From an uncultured Coriobacteriaceae bacterium (GTDB lineage Bacteria; Actinomycetota; Coriobacteriia; Coriobacteriales; UMGS124), in NCBI GenBank assembly GCA_900539345.1, contig UQBS01000002.1, positions 1-64,000 on the forward strand: a DNA stretch of 64,000 nucleotides, in the 5' to 3' direction. The position numbers were made by a program, and so were the translations under genes. Positions 45,157 through 52,411 of this stretch are shown in pieces. The stretch's first letter is position 1. Each line of letters opens with the position of its first letter. The notes beneath the pieces are model-generated. The model was not told the origin of the DNA. It did not search any database and saw only the letters and a program-made list of their open reading frames with translations.

Positions 45157-45630
45157 ATGTCTGAGGCTGACCTTGCAGGCAGGCCCGTTGTGCGCTTGAT
45201 GCGTGCTGATGACTATGACCAGGTCCACGCCCTGTGGGAGCATATTCACGGTTTTGCCCTGCGCTCGCTCGATGATTCGCGCGCCTATGTCGAGCGATTC
45301 TTGGAGCGCAACCCTCAAACGAGCTGTGTGGCCGAGCTTGACGGGCGCATTGTAGGATCCATCCTGTGCGGCCATGATGGCAGGCAGGGGAGCTTCTACC
45401 ACGTGTGCGTTGCCCCTGAGTGCCGCAAACATGGTTTGGGCAAGCAGATGGTGCGCTTTTGCTTGCAGGCCTTGGCTGATGAACACATCAGCAAGGCGAC
45501 GCTTGTGGCCTTCGACGACAACGAGGTGGGCAACAAGTTCTGGAACGGCATTGGTTGGACAGCGCGCAAGGATTTCAACTCCTACGAGTTTGCCCTCAAT
45601 GCGGAGAACATCACGCGCTATGTGCAGTAG
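45157..45630 (+). CDS. GNAT-family N-acetyltransferase
   Basis: A 157-residue acetyltransferase. Motif A of the fold is at HVCVAPECRKHGLGKQMVRF, binding acetyl-CoA; DDNEVGNKFWNGIGW is motif B. The substrate (possibly an amine or protein N-terminus) is unknown. GAGGAGAGGGGAG lies just upstream, notable because it is nearly complementary to the pyrimidine boxes of the family C array downstream. It ends the ecf transcript. Confidence 0.88.
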   Translation: MSEADLAGRPVVRLMRADDYDQVHALWEHIHGFALRSLDDSRAYVERFLERNPQTSCVAELDGRIVGSILCGHDGRQGSFYHVCVAPECRKHGLGKQMVRFCLQALADEHISKATLVAFDDNEVGNKFWNGIGWTARKDFNSYEFALNAENITRYVQ

Positions 45631-45673
45631 TGCCTGGTAGGCTCCGCAAAATAAAGAGTCGCCAGTTGTATCT

Positions 45674-45710
45674 GGAAGGCAGCCGGGAAAATCCGGGTGC
45701 CTTCTTTTTT
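45674..45710 (+). terminator. Terminator of the ecf-GNAT operon
   Basis: GGAAGGCAGCCGGG pairs with CCGGGTGCCTTC around AAAAT, then six T. Confidence 0.88.
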
Positions 45711-45717
45711 GGGTAAT

Positions 45718-45820
45718 AATCCTACTAATAAAGTAGGATTGTGGAGAGAGAATGAAGAGTTTACCTTGGTGAAGAAAAGTGTCGATGTGTGTTGACTAGA
45801 AGTTAACCAAGGTATATTGT
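45718..45820 (+). promoter_or_regulatory. Promoter with flanking palindromes, ahead of the family C array
   Basis: TTGACT (45792-45797) and TATTGT (45815-45820, spacing 17) or TATATT (45813-45818, spacing 15) read towards the array. Two operator-like palindromes lie around it: AATCCTACT-AATAA-AGTAGGATT (45718-45740), and TACCTTGGT (45762-45770) facing ACCAAGGTA (45806-45814), the latter arm touching the -10 box. The stretch is markedly AT-rich and has no gene of its own. Confidence 0.6.
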
Positions 45821-45870
45821 TTGCAGCGTCGAAAGGAGCAAACAAGGAGCTCCCAAGACATCCGCTTCGT

Positions 45871-46180
45871 CTCCCTCTCCTTGCCTCCCGGCTTTCCCAG
45901 CCGGGAGGCGTCCCAGAGAGATGATGGCAAGCGACCTGGTCAGCCTCCCTCTCCTTGGCCCTGCGACCCTCCCCGGTCGCAGGGCCGTCCCAAAAGAGAT
46001 TCTGACCATGCGTACCGAGTGTGCCTCCCTCTCCTTGGGAGCCCGCATCCCCATGTGGGCTCCCGTCCCATTGCCTCCCTCTCCTTGGGAGCCTGCACTC
46101 CCATGCAGGCTCCCGTCCCATTGCCTCCCTCTCCTTGGGCCCCGGTCGCATGGCTGGGGCCCGTCCCTGTTTGGGGGACA
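45871..46180 (+). ncRNA. Family C array: candidate five-hairpin regulatory RNA
   Basis: Five units each consist of a box GCCTCCCTCTCCTT (first copy CTCCCTCTCCTT), a GC-rich hairpin and GTCCC. Boxes start at 45871, 45943, 46023, 46073 and 46123. The stems (45883-45909, 45957-45986, 46037-46064, 46087-46114, 46137-46162) differ in sequence but are perfectly paired over 10-12 bp, or with G-T pairs only (one in unit 3, two in unit 5), which pair as RNA on the plus strand but not on the minus strand. Four loops are C-rich (TTTCCCA, CTCCCC, TCCCCA, CTCCCA). The boxes are complementary to AAGGAGAGGGAGG. A promoter stands 50 bases upstream. No convincing protein frame exists. Confidence 0.55.
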
Positions 46181-46215
46181 AAAAAGACCCCGCCGGCGTG
46201 AAGTTTGGCGAGGTC
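46180..46215 (-). terminator. Terminator of the GT8 gene
   Basis: On the minus strand GACCTCGCC pairs with GGCGGGGTC (one G-T), followed by six T. Read on the plus strand it may also end the family C transcript, though the plus-strand T tail is weak. Confidence 0.75.
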
Positions 46216-46267
46216 TCGTGGTTGTGGTTCTGTTCTGTCGCGTGTGAGGGCGGCTTCAGGCTTCGCT

Positions 46268-47374
46268 TTAGAGCAGCTTGCCTCCGTCGAGGTTCCTAAA
46301 GGTGCGAATCGCCCAGCGCCTGCGCTTTGTGTTAGGCGGGAACACGGCGTTCACAAGGGGCATGCCCACCTTGAATGCAAAGAAGACGACGAGGCGATGG
46401 CGCAGGTCTGCCAGGTTGTGGTGGGAGTCCTCGAGCATCTGTGCGAGCTTCTTGCGGTAGGGGCAGCGGCGGGCGTATTGCCACCAGGCTTCGGCGAAGT
46501 CCACTTTGGGATAGAGCCAGGGGCGGTTGTCGGGGCCCGCGTAGTGCACGATCTTTGGGGCACGACGGGCCTGTGCGTATGCGCCGCGCATCTCTGGGGG
46601 CGCGCAAGGAATGATGTGGCCGCAGCGCAGTCCCTGCCAGTCGAACAGGGTGTTCCATGCCATGTCGAGCCGTACGAAGTCGCCGCTTGCAAGGTAGTTG
46701 AGAACGTCCTGGTCGAGCCACTGCCAATGGCGCACGGTGGCCAGGGCGATGCATTTGCCGGTGGGGGCGCTGCGGCGGAACTCCGCCAGGTTGAGCACGA
46801 GCACGCCTGCCTGGAAGTAGGTATACGGGTCCTCGAGACCTACGTCGTTCTTGAGATAGTCGTAAATGGCCTCGTCGTAGCCGCCTGCCATGCCGGCGGT
46901 GTCGGCATCGAGCGTGGCTGCAAGGAGATAGCCATTGAGGTCCACGTCGTAGAGCTTGGCGATGTCGTCGAGCACCACGAGGTCGCAGTCGATATAGGCA
47001 GCCTTGTCCACGCCGGGCAGAAGCTCGGGGGCGAGCAGGCGGTAATACGTCTCACAGGCAAAGTGGCCGTGGCAGGGGAGCGTGGCGTTTCCTGCAGCGG
47101 CCATGGCATCAAGGAAGCCCACGCGTACGTTGGGTTTGCATGAGGCCTGCCAATGCAGGAGTTCCATGTTTGCGGGGGAGATGTCGCTTGTGAGCACAAT
47201 GATGTCGTACTCACGCTGCGGGTCGGAGTTCTCAAGTATCGACTGCAGCGTGACCGACATGTACGGCACGAACTTCTCGTTGCAAGCGAGGAGCACGACC
47301 ACATCGTTCATGGGTTGGCCGAGCTCGGCGGCATTCTTGCACAGGCCGATCGGCTGATTCGTCAAGGCATCCAT
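46268..47374 (-). CDS. Glycosyltransferase family 8 protein
   Basis: A 368-residue retaining glycosyltransferase using a nucleotide-sugar donor. The metal-binding DxD lies in AAYIDCDLVVLDDI, and the C-terminal KIVHYAGPDNRPW is the GT8 donor-site motif. It likely decorates a cell-envelope glycan or lipopolysaccharide-like polymer; acceptor unknown. I use ATG 47374 because a promoter (TTGGCG, 18 bases, TACAAT) ends six bases before it and no ribosome site is present, suggesting a leaderless mRNA. ATG 47311 is an alternative. Confidence 0.82.
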   Translation of the reverse strand: MDALTNQPIGLCKNAAELGQPMNDVVVLLACNEKFVPYMSVTLQSILENSDPQREYDIIVLTSDISPANMELLHWQASCKPNVRVGFLDAMAAAGNATLPCHGHFACETYYRLLAPELLPGVDKAAYIDCDLVVLDDIAKLYDVDLNGYLLAATLDADTAGMAGGYDEAIYDYLKNDVGLEDPYTYFQAGVLVLNLAEFRRSAPTGKCIALATVRHWQWLDQDVLNYLASGDFVRLDMAWNTLFDWQGLRCGHIIPCAPPEMRGAYAQARRAPKIVHYAGPDNRPWLYPKVDFAEAWWQYARRCPYRKKLAQMLEDSHHNLADLRHRLVVFFAFKVGMPLVNAVFPPNTKRRRWAIRTFRNLDGGKLL

Positions 47375-47380
47375 AGGGGA

Positions 47381-47410
47381 ATTGTACACGCCCACTGCAC
47401 ATTTCGCCAA
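47381..47410 (-). promoter_or_regulatory. Promoter giving a leaderless GT8 mRNA
   Basis: Minus strand: TTGGCG (47410-47405), 18-base spacer, TACAAT (47386-47381). Transcription would start at about the A of ATG 47374. Confidence 0.5.
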
Positions 47411-47484
47411 GAGAACCCGCCTTCTGACCACAAACCCACTCCACCGGTCCTACGAGAACACGACAGGCGAGGCCCCGCCCCACT

Positions 47485-47950
47485 AAAACGCGGGTTCTGA
47501 TGCACAAGGCGCACGGGGCCGCTGTGCGCCTTGCGGGCCCTTGGCCTACTAGACGTACACCAAAGGTGCGCACCGCGCGTGAGGTCCCGCGGAACGCGGC
47601 GCATCAGGTTCCGCCCTTTAAAACGCAGGTTCTGATGCGCAAGGCGCCGGGAGGCGATGTGTACTAGATGTACACCAAAGGTGCGCACCGCGCGTGAGCC
47701 TCCCGGCACGGAGTGCCCTTCGCGACGAGTCCCGTGGAGAACGCAGCGCATCAGGTTCCGCCCTTTAAAACGCAGGTTCTCACGCGCAAGGCGCACGAAG
47801 CCGATGTGTACTTGGAGTACATGAGGCTTCGTGGAACGCGGCGCATCAGGTTCCGCCCGTACAAACGCGGGTTCTCGTCCGCAAGGCGCACGGGGCCGAT
47901 GCGTACTAGATGTACGTGAGGTCCCGTGGAACGCGGCGGACGAGGTTCCG
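47485..47950. repeat. Family B structured repeats: four tandem units
   Basis: Units at 47485-47616, 47620-47763, 47767-47858 and 47861-47950, each from AAAACGC(A/G)GGTTC to AGGTTCCGC. Middle stems differ but stay paired: ACGGGGCC/GGTCCCG, CCGGGAGGC/GCCTCCCGG, ACGAAGCC/GGCTTCGT, ACGGGGCC/GGTCCCGT. In the fourth unit the outer stem has changed on both sides (CTCGTCCGC with GCGGACGAG against CTGATGCGC with GCGCATCAG). Units 1 and 2 share an added AAAGGTGCGCACCGCGCGTG. The array fills the gap between the transglutaminase-like gene (stop eight bases away) and the GT8 promoter. No gene lies in 47411-47957. Confidence 0.88.
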
Positions 47951-47957
47951 CAACTCG

Positions 47958-49463
47958 TTAGCTGGCGCGGTAGCCGGTATCGAGGGTGTAGGAGAGTGAA
48001 GTCGCCGGCAGCAACCAGCCGTTGGACGAAAGCGAGGCGTCGATGAGGCACTGCCTGCCGTCGAGGCTCGTGAGGAACACAAGGCCGTGGTCGCCCCAGT
48101 TGCCGCTCTGGCGCAGCACCAGGCAGGGTTCGGCGATGGCGTCGGCGTAGCCGTAGTAGCGCATGATGTACTGGATGGCCGCCGCGAACTCGTAGCAGTT
48201 GGCCGTCATGTTGGTGAAGCACTGCTTGGCGTAGGTGATGCGCCAGTCGCCCTCAACGTCCCAAGGACGCTGGTTCTGGTCGTTCTCGACGTAGTCAATC
48301 CATGAGATGTGCAGGTAGGTGTAGTAAGCGTTGTCACCGGCATCCAGGCCGTCCTGCGCCTGGCTGTCGCAGTAGTTCTTCACCAGCTGGTCGAGCTCGG
48401 CGTCGCCCGTGGTGAAGTAGCCGGTGGGCGACCAGGGGTCCTCGACGCCGCCCGAGTTGTAGGCTGCGTCCTTGTTGAAAGACGTGGTCGAGTAGCTCCA
48501 CACGTCTCCCTGGGCGATGGTCGAGACATCATCCACGTCGTGGGGAGTCTGGTCGTGCGAGTCGGTTGCGGTCTGCTGTGTGGCAGACGTCGCATCGGTC
48601 GTGCCGGTGTCGGTGCTCGTGCCTGCAGCAGGAGTGTCGCTCGGTGTCGCGCCGGCGCTTGTGCCTGCGGACGTGGTGTCAGTCGTTGAGGAGGTGGCAG
48701 GGGCGCTGTCCTGCGAGCTTTCTGCTTGCACGTAGCCCTTATTGGCATTGCCGGCCACGCAACTGCCCACGAGGGCAATGATGACAAGCAGGGCCACGGC
48801 ACCTACGGCTGCTACCGGGTAGATGGGGTTTGACTGCATGAGCTCGACCATGCGCGCGAGTGGTTCAGGCAGCGCGGGGATCGCGGCTGATGCATCATGG
48901 GCTGCATGGGTGGCGACATACTCCTGGCTCGAGTGCGTGCGGGCGGTGCCATGCGCGTCTTGCGCGTATCGGGTGCCTTCGCGCTGTGATTGGCTGGAAT
49001 GGTCGTCTGTAGCATACGCAGAACGATAGCTGCCCTGACCATAGTCGTCGTAACGGGTGTCACGGCGGGCTTCATGGCCCTCTTGGGCATACCCGCCGCG
49101 CCAAGAGGCATCGCCTTGGTCATATCCGGTTTGCTGGGCGTAATACGGCTGCTGGGCGTAGCGTGCGCTCGAGCTGGCTCGGTCCGTGCCGTACTCATGG
49201 CTCGTGGCACGCGCGCTGTAGCCGCCCTCGGCATACCTTGCATGGCTGTCGTCGGCATACTGGCGCTGCGTCTTGGGGCGACCAGACGGATAGCAGTCCT
49301 GCGTGTTGGGACTGTCGTAACGCTGGACACGAGGCTGCGTCGCTTCGCTGCGGTCATACCCGGCGCTATATGAATGGCCATAGTCGCGCGAGGAGGTGCG
49401 CCCGCCCTGTGTAGGGGAGGCGTGGCGGTTGGTGTTATCGCTGCGGTAACGCTCGTCTGCCAT
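47958..49463 (-). CDS. Membrane-anchored transglutaminase-like protein
   Basis: A 501-residue protein. Residues 1-200 are a Tyr/Ser/Asp/Gln-rich disordered cytoplasmic region, 214-237 a single membrane span, 245-310 a Thr/Ser/Ala-rich linker and about 330-501 an outside papain-like transglutaminase fold. The Cys-His-Asp triad is visible in TANCYEFAAAIQYI, NWGDHGLVFLT and CLIDASLSSNGW. Enzymes of this fold may crosslink, or hydrolyse amide bonds in, cell-wall proteins. It starts 16 bases after the DltX-like gene and so ends the dlt operon, an unusual partner. Confidence 0.8.
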   Translation of the reverse strand: MADERYRSDNTNRHASPTQGGRTSSRDYGHSYSAGYDRSEATQPRVQRYDSPNTQDCYPSGRPKTQRQYADDSHARYAEGGYSARATSHEYGTDRASSSARYAQQPYYAQQTGYDQGDASWRGGYAQEGHEARRDTRYDDYGQGSYRSAYATDDHSSQSQREGTRYAQDAHGTARTHSSQEYVATHAAHDASAAIPALPEPLARMVELMQSNPIYPVAAVGAVALLVIIALVGSCVAGNANKGYVQAESSQDSAPATSSTTDTTSAGTSAGATPSDTPAAGTSTDTGTTDATSATQQTATDSHDQTPHDVDDVSTIAQGDVWSYSTTSFNKDAAYNSGGVEDPWSPTGYFTTGDAELDQLVKNYCDSQAQDGLDAGDNAYYTYLHISWIDYVENDQNQRPWDVEGDWRITYAKQCFTNMTANCYEFAAAIQYIMRYYGYADAIAEPCLVLRQSGNWGDHGLVFLTSLDGRQCLIDASLSSNGWLLPATSLSYTLDTGYRAS

Positions 49464-49479
49464 GAGGGCGGGTCACATC

Positions 49480-49701
49480 CTAGAACTGGTTGTAGATGAA
49501 GTCGGCACTGCCGCCGAAATCGGAGAAGGCTGAGAAGAGGAAGATGCCGAAAACAATGGCGCAAAAAGCGAGGGCCACCGCGATGCACGCAATGCCGTTG
49601 TGCTCGGCAAACCAGGTGCGTCCCGTCTCCTTGACCTTTGCCATGGTGAGGGGCTGCTTAGGCTCCTTCTCCTTGAAATGCTGGCCAGATTGCGTCGCCA
49701 C
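49480..49701 (-). CDS. dltX: DltX-like microprotein
   Basis: A 73-residue protein with one membrane span (IACIAVALAFCAIVFGIFLF) and the C-terminal sequence ADFIYNQF. DltX microproteins of Firmicutes are about 50 residues, with one span and a C-terminal FIYN-x-F-type motif (as I recall it) whose Tyr takes part in D-alanyl transfer across the membrane. In Firmicutes dltX precedes dltA; here it follows dltD. The start is GTG 49701, overlapping the region just past the dltD stop, with GGAGGG upstream. Identification rests on the motif and the operon. Confidence 0.75.
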   Translation of the reverse strand: MATQSGQHFKEKEPKQPLTMAKVKETGRTWFAEHNGIACIAVALAFCAIVFGIFLFSAFSDFGGSADFIYNQF

Positions 49702-49702
49702 G

Positions 49703-50899
49703 TTACTCGCCCTCCCCGTTTGCAAACTCATAGATGGCCTGGTTGAGGTCGACCCAACCCGTCCAGCCAAAGTGCACGATGTCGTAGAGCCAGTACGTCT
49801 CATACTCGCGGTCGGAGAAATCGCACACCTGGGCGCCCGCTTCCTCGCAAATCTGGCGCACGTGGCTGTAGCAGTTCTCACGCGTCTGCGCATCTATGCC
49901 GAGCAGGTCGTAATACGGGCCCATCTCCGGGCAGATGACGACCATGACATCGATGCCGCACTCGTTTGCTACCTGCAGGAACGCTGCGAGGTCATCGTAT
50001 TCAGGGGTGTCTGAGTACGTCTCGTTGGCACGGGAGCCCGCGGCTGCGTCGAGCACGGGGGCGAGTGCCTTGGAGTAGAAGCCGTCCTCAACGCCCCAGT
50101 CGTTGTTGGTCGAGCGGGTCTTGGCGTACTCAAGCGCCTCAGCGCGCATGGCGTCCCAATCGGGCGCCTGCTCGGCCTGGCCGTCGACGCGCTCGATGCC
50201 GCGGGCGCGCACGTCCTGCAGATCGCGGCGCAGCGACAAGTCGTCGAACGCGGAGAACACGATGCGGTTGAGGCCGTCTTGCGGCAGCGACCCCGAGGCG
50301 GAGTCGAGCTTGGTCTCGTCGATGCCCAGCTCGCCCAGACGCTGGCGTACATAGGCCTTGGTCTCGTCGCTGATGGCGTCGTTGTCGCAGAATGCCTGGT
50401 AAAGCGAGTAAGAGAAGCGTGTCTGGAACGTCGAGGCATCTTCGCCGCCGTCAACGAACCAGCCGGGGCTCACGATGAGCGCGCACTTCTGACGCGGCAG
50501 GCCCTCTTTTTGGGCAAGGGCGCCCAGGGCGATGGTCTGCCAAAGGCTCTGGTCGTACGCCTCGCCCACGAGCATGAGGTCGAGTCCGTAGTTCGTGGTT
50601 CCAAAGACCTGCGAGGCCACTTGAGGCACGATGCTAGACGGTGTGGAGAACTCCGAGGAGCCGAAGACGACAAGCGAGCGGTCGGTCATGCTGGCGCGCA
50701 TAAAGTCGACGCTAGAAGATTTGGCCCCCGAGTACACGTAGCCGTAGTTGGCGTCCGCACTGGAGTCACCTTGTGCAGGCCAAGCGGTGAAGACGCATGC
50801 TGCGCCAACACCTGCCAGGGCCACGCCGGCGCAGGCTGCAGCCAGGCGCAGACGCACCTGGCGGGGGTTCATGGGAGTTGGCTTCTTCGCGCGTGCCAC
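49703..50899 (-). CDS. dltD: D-alanyl-lipoteichoic acid biosynthesis protein DltD
   Basis: A 398-residue protein with one N-terminal membrane anchor (about residues 17-38) and an outside SGNH-hydrolase-like domain. The nucleophile motif is VVFGSSEFST and the C-terminal catalytic pair is in YDIVHFGWTGW. DltD moves D-alanine onto the polymer outside the membrane. It follows dltC by 33 bases. Confidence 0.93.
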   Translation of the reverse strand: MARAKKPTPMNPRQVRLRLAAACAGVALAGVGAACVFTAWPAQGDSSADANYGYVYSGAKSSSVDFMRASMTDRSLVVFGSSEFSTPSSIVPQVASQVFGTTNYGLDLMLVGEAYDQSLWQTIALGALAQKEGLPRQKCALIVSPGWFVDGGEDASTFQTRFSYSLYQAFCDNDAISDETKAYVRQRLGELGIDETKLDSASGSLPQDGLNRIVFSAFDDLSLRRDLQDVRARGIERVDGQAEQAPDWDAMRAEALEYAKTRSTNNDWGVEDGFYSKALAPVLDAAAGSRANETYSDTPEYDDLAAFLQVANECGIDVMVVICPEMGPYYDLLGIDAQTRENCYSHVRQICEEAGAQVCDFSDREYETYWLYDIVHFGWTGWVDLNQAIYEFANGEGE

Positions 50900-50932
50900 G
50901 TCGTGCCTTTCGAATGTGCCGAGGGCTTGGTC

Positions 50933-51181
50933 TTACATGCGCTCGCGGGTGCGGGCGACGATCTTGTTCAGGGTGTTCATTTCCTCGCGCTCCAGCTCAG
51001 TGGGGGCGATGGACGCGCCGAAGTTGGACTCGAGGGCCACGAGCAGCTCGATGGCGGTGAGGGAGTCGAGCACGTCCTCCTCGAAGAGGTCGATATCGGG
51101 CTCGTCGCGAATGTCGTCCTCGCCGGTGATGTCGGCCACGAGGTCGCAAATCTGGTCGAAGAGGTTCTCAGGTGCGCTCAT
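50933..51181 (-). CDS. dltC: D-alanine carrier protein
   Basis: Acyl-carrier-type protein of 82 residues. The phosphopantetheine Ser is in VLDSLTAIELL. DltA loads D-Ala on it, and DltB takes it from there. GAAAGGAACC precedes the ATG. It lies 18 bases after dltB. Confidence 0.95.
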   Translation of the reverse strand: MSAPENLFDQICDLVADITGEDDIRDEPDIDLFEEDVLDSLTAIELLVALESNFGASIAPTELEREEMNTLNKIVARTRERM

Positions 51182-51199
51182 GTTGGGTTCCTTTCGTTG

Positions 51200-52396
51200 T
51201 TATGCATTGATGGGGTGCAGTACCTGACCGCTGAAAAGGGCAAAGCCGAAGAACACGCAAACCATGGTGACGGCCCACGAGACGATGCGGAACCATCCTT
51301 CCTTGCGATGCTTCTTGTAGAACTTGCTTTTCTTCTGGAAGGTCTCGCAGCTAGCAAGAAGCACGCCGTGGTACACGCCGTATATCAGGTAGTCCACCGT
51401 GAGGCCGTGCCACATGCCCATGAGGACGAAGTTGATCATGAAGGCGACGCAGGCGCAGGTGAGCGTGGAGGAGAAGAGCTTGCGCTTGAGGGCGAACTGC
51501 GTGAAGCGCATGAACACGAAGTCGCGCAGCCAGCTGGAAAGGCTGATGTGCCAGCGGTTCCAGAAGTCCTTGATGTCGGTGGCGCAGAAGGGTGCGCGGA
51601 AGTTGCGCGGCACGTCCACACCCAGCGCGTAGCCCACGCCCATTGCCATGTGCGAGTAACCTGCGAAATCGAAGAACAGGTACAGGCCGTAGGCAAAGGC
51701 GTACACGAGCTGAGTTGCCGCGAAGGCGCCGCCCGTGGAGGTTCCGATGGCGGCCGGTCCGAACCACATGAGCCACTGTGCGAGCGGGGCAATCACGAAC
51801 TTATAGAGTGCGCCCACAACGAACCAGCCGGCGCCGCGCAGCAAAAGCTCTAGGTAGGCGTCGCGGCCGAGCGTGTCGGTCATGTTTGCCTCGAAGGGGC
51901 GGCTACGAAGGATGGGGCCAGAGGTAAACGTGGGGAAAAACGACAGGAAGTACAGGTAATGCCAGGTCTTTACCTCGCAGATGAGCCCGTCGCGAATCTC
52001 GATGAGCATCTGCACGGCCTTGAAGGTGATGTAGGAGATGCCCAGAAAGCCCAGGAAGTTGGGCTCGAACACCACGCCCACCTTGTAGACGGCCAAAGGT
52101 GCGATTTGCACGGCCAGGGCCACGCGGTACAGCGCCACCGCGCGAGGCGAGACCTCACGGCCTTCGCCGGGGTTGAAGAGCTTACACACCCACCGGGCAA
52201 GTGCGATGGATCCCGCCAGGTAGCAGACGAAGAAGACAAGCGACGGCAGCGCCTTGCTGTAAAGCAGGGCAAGCATCGCAAGCGACGCCACGCAGCCCCA
52301 GGGGGCGATGGGCTTCTCCCGCACGCCGAGCACAACGGCCACGGCCACGATGGGGATGAGCAGTATGAAGAATGCCGGGTCGAGGTAGAAGCTCAT
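51200..52396 (-). CDS. dltB: MBOAT D-alanyl transferase DltB
   Basis: A 398-residue polytopic membrane acyltransferase with about eleven spans. MBOAT residues include NFRAPFCATDIKDFWNRWHI and the active-site His in FVLMGMWHGLT. It transfers D-alanine from DltC across the membrane, in the Firmicute systems by way of the DltX tyrosine. It starts 15 bases after the dltA stop. Confidence 0.95.
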   Translation of the reverse strand: MSFYLDPAFFILLIPIVAVAVVLGVREKPIAPWGCVASLAMLALLYSKALPSLVFFVCYLAGSIALARWVCKLFNPGEGREVSPRAVALYRVALAVQIAPLAVYKVGVVFEPNFLGFLGISYITFKAVQMLIEIRDGLICEVKTWHYLYFLSFFPTFTSGPILRSRPFEANMTDTLGRDAYLELLLRGAGWFVVGALYKFVIAPLAQWLMWFGPAAIGTSTGGAFAATQLVYAFAYGLYLFFDFAGYSHMAMGVGYALGVDVPRNFRAPFCATDIKDFWNRWHISLSSWLRDFVFMRFTQFALKRKLFSSTLTCACVAFMINFVLMGMWHGLTVDYLIYGVYHGVLLASCETFQKKSKFYKKHRKEGWFRIVSWAVTMVCVFFGFALFSGQVLHPINA

Positions 52397-52411
52397 GCCT
52401 GCTGGCCTGTC

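Noticed and set aside
45618..46181. 187-codon minus-strand frame through the family C array, with repeated AAGGAG...ATG
   Set aside because: The apparent ribosome sites and ATGs come from the repeated box read backwards; the protein is low-complexity, runs into the promoter region, and the stem deviations favour plus-strand RNA.
47485..47950. CRISPR-like array
   Set aside because: Units are contiguous palindromes of about 90-144 bases with no spacers, and no cas genes are present.
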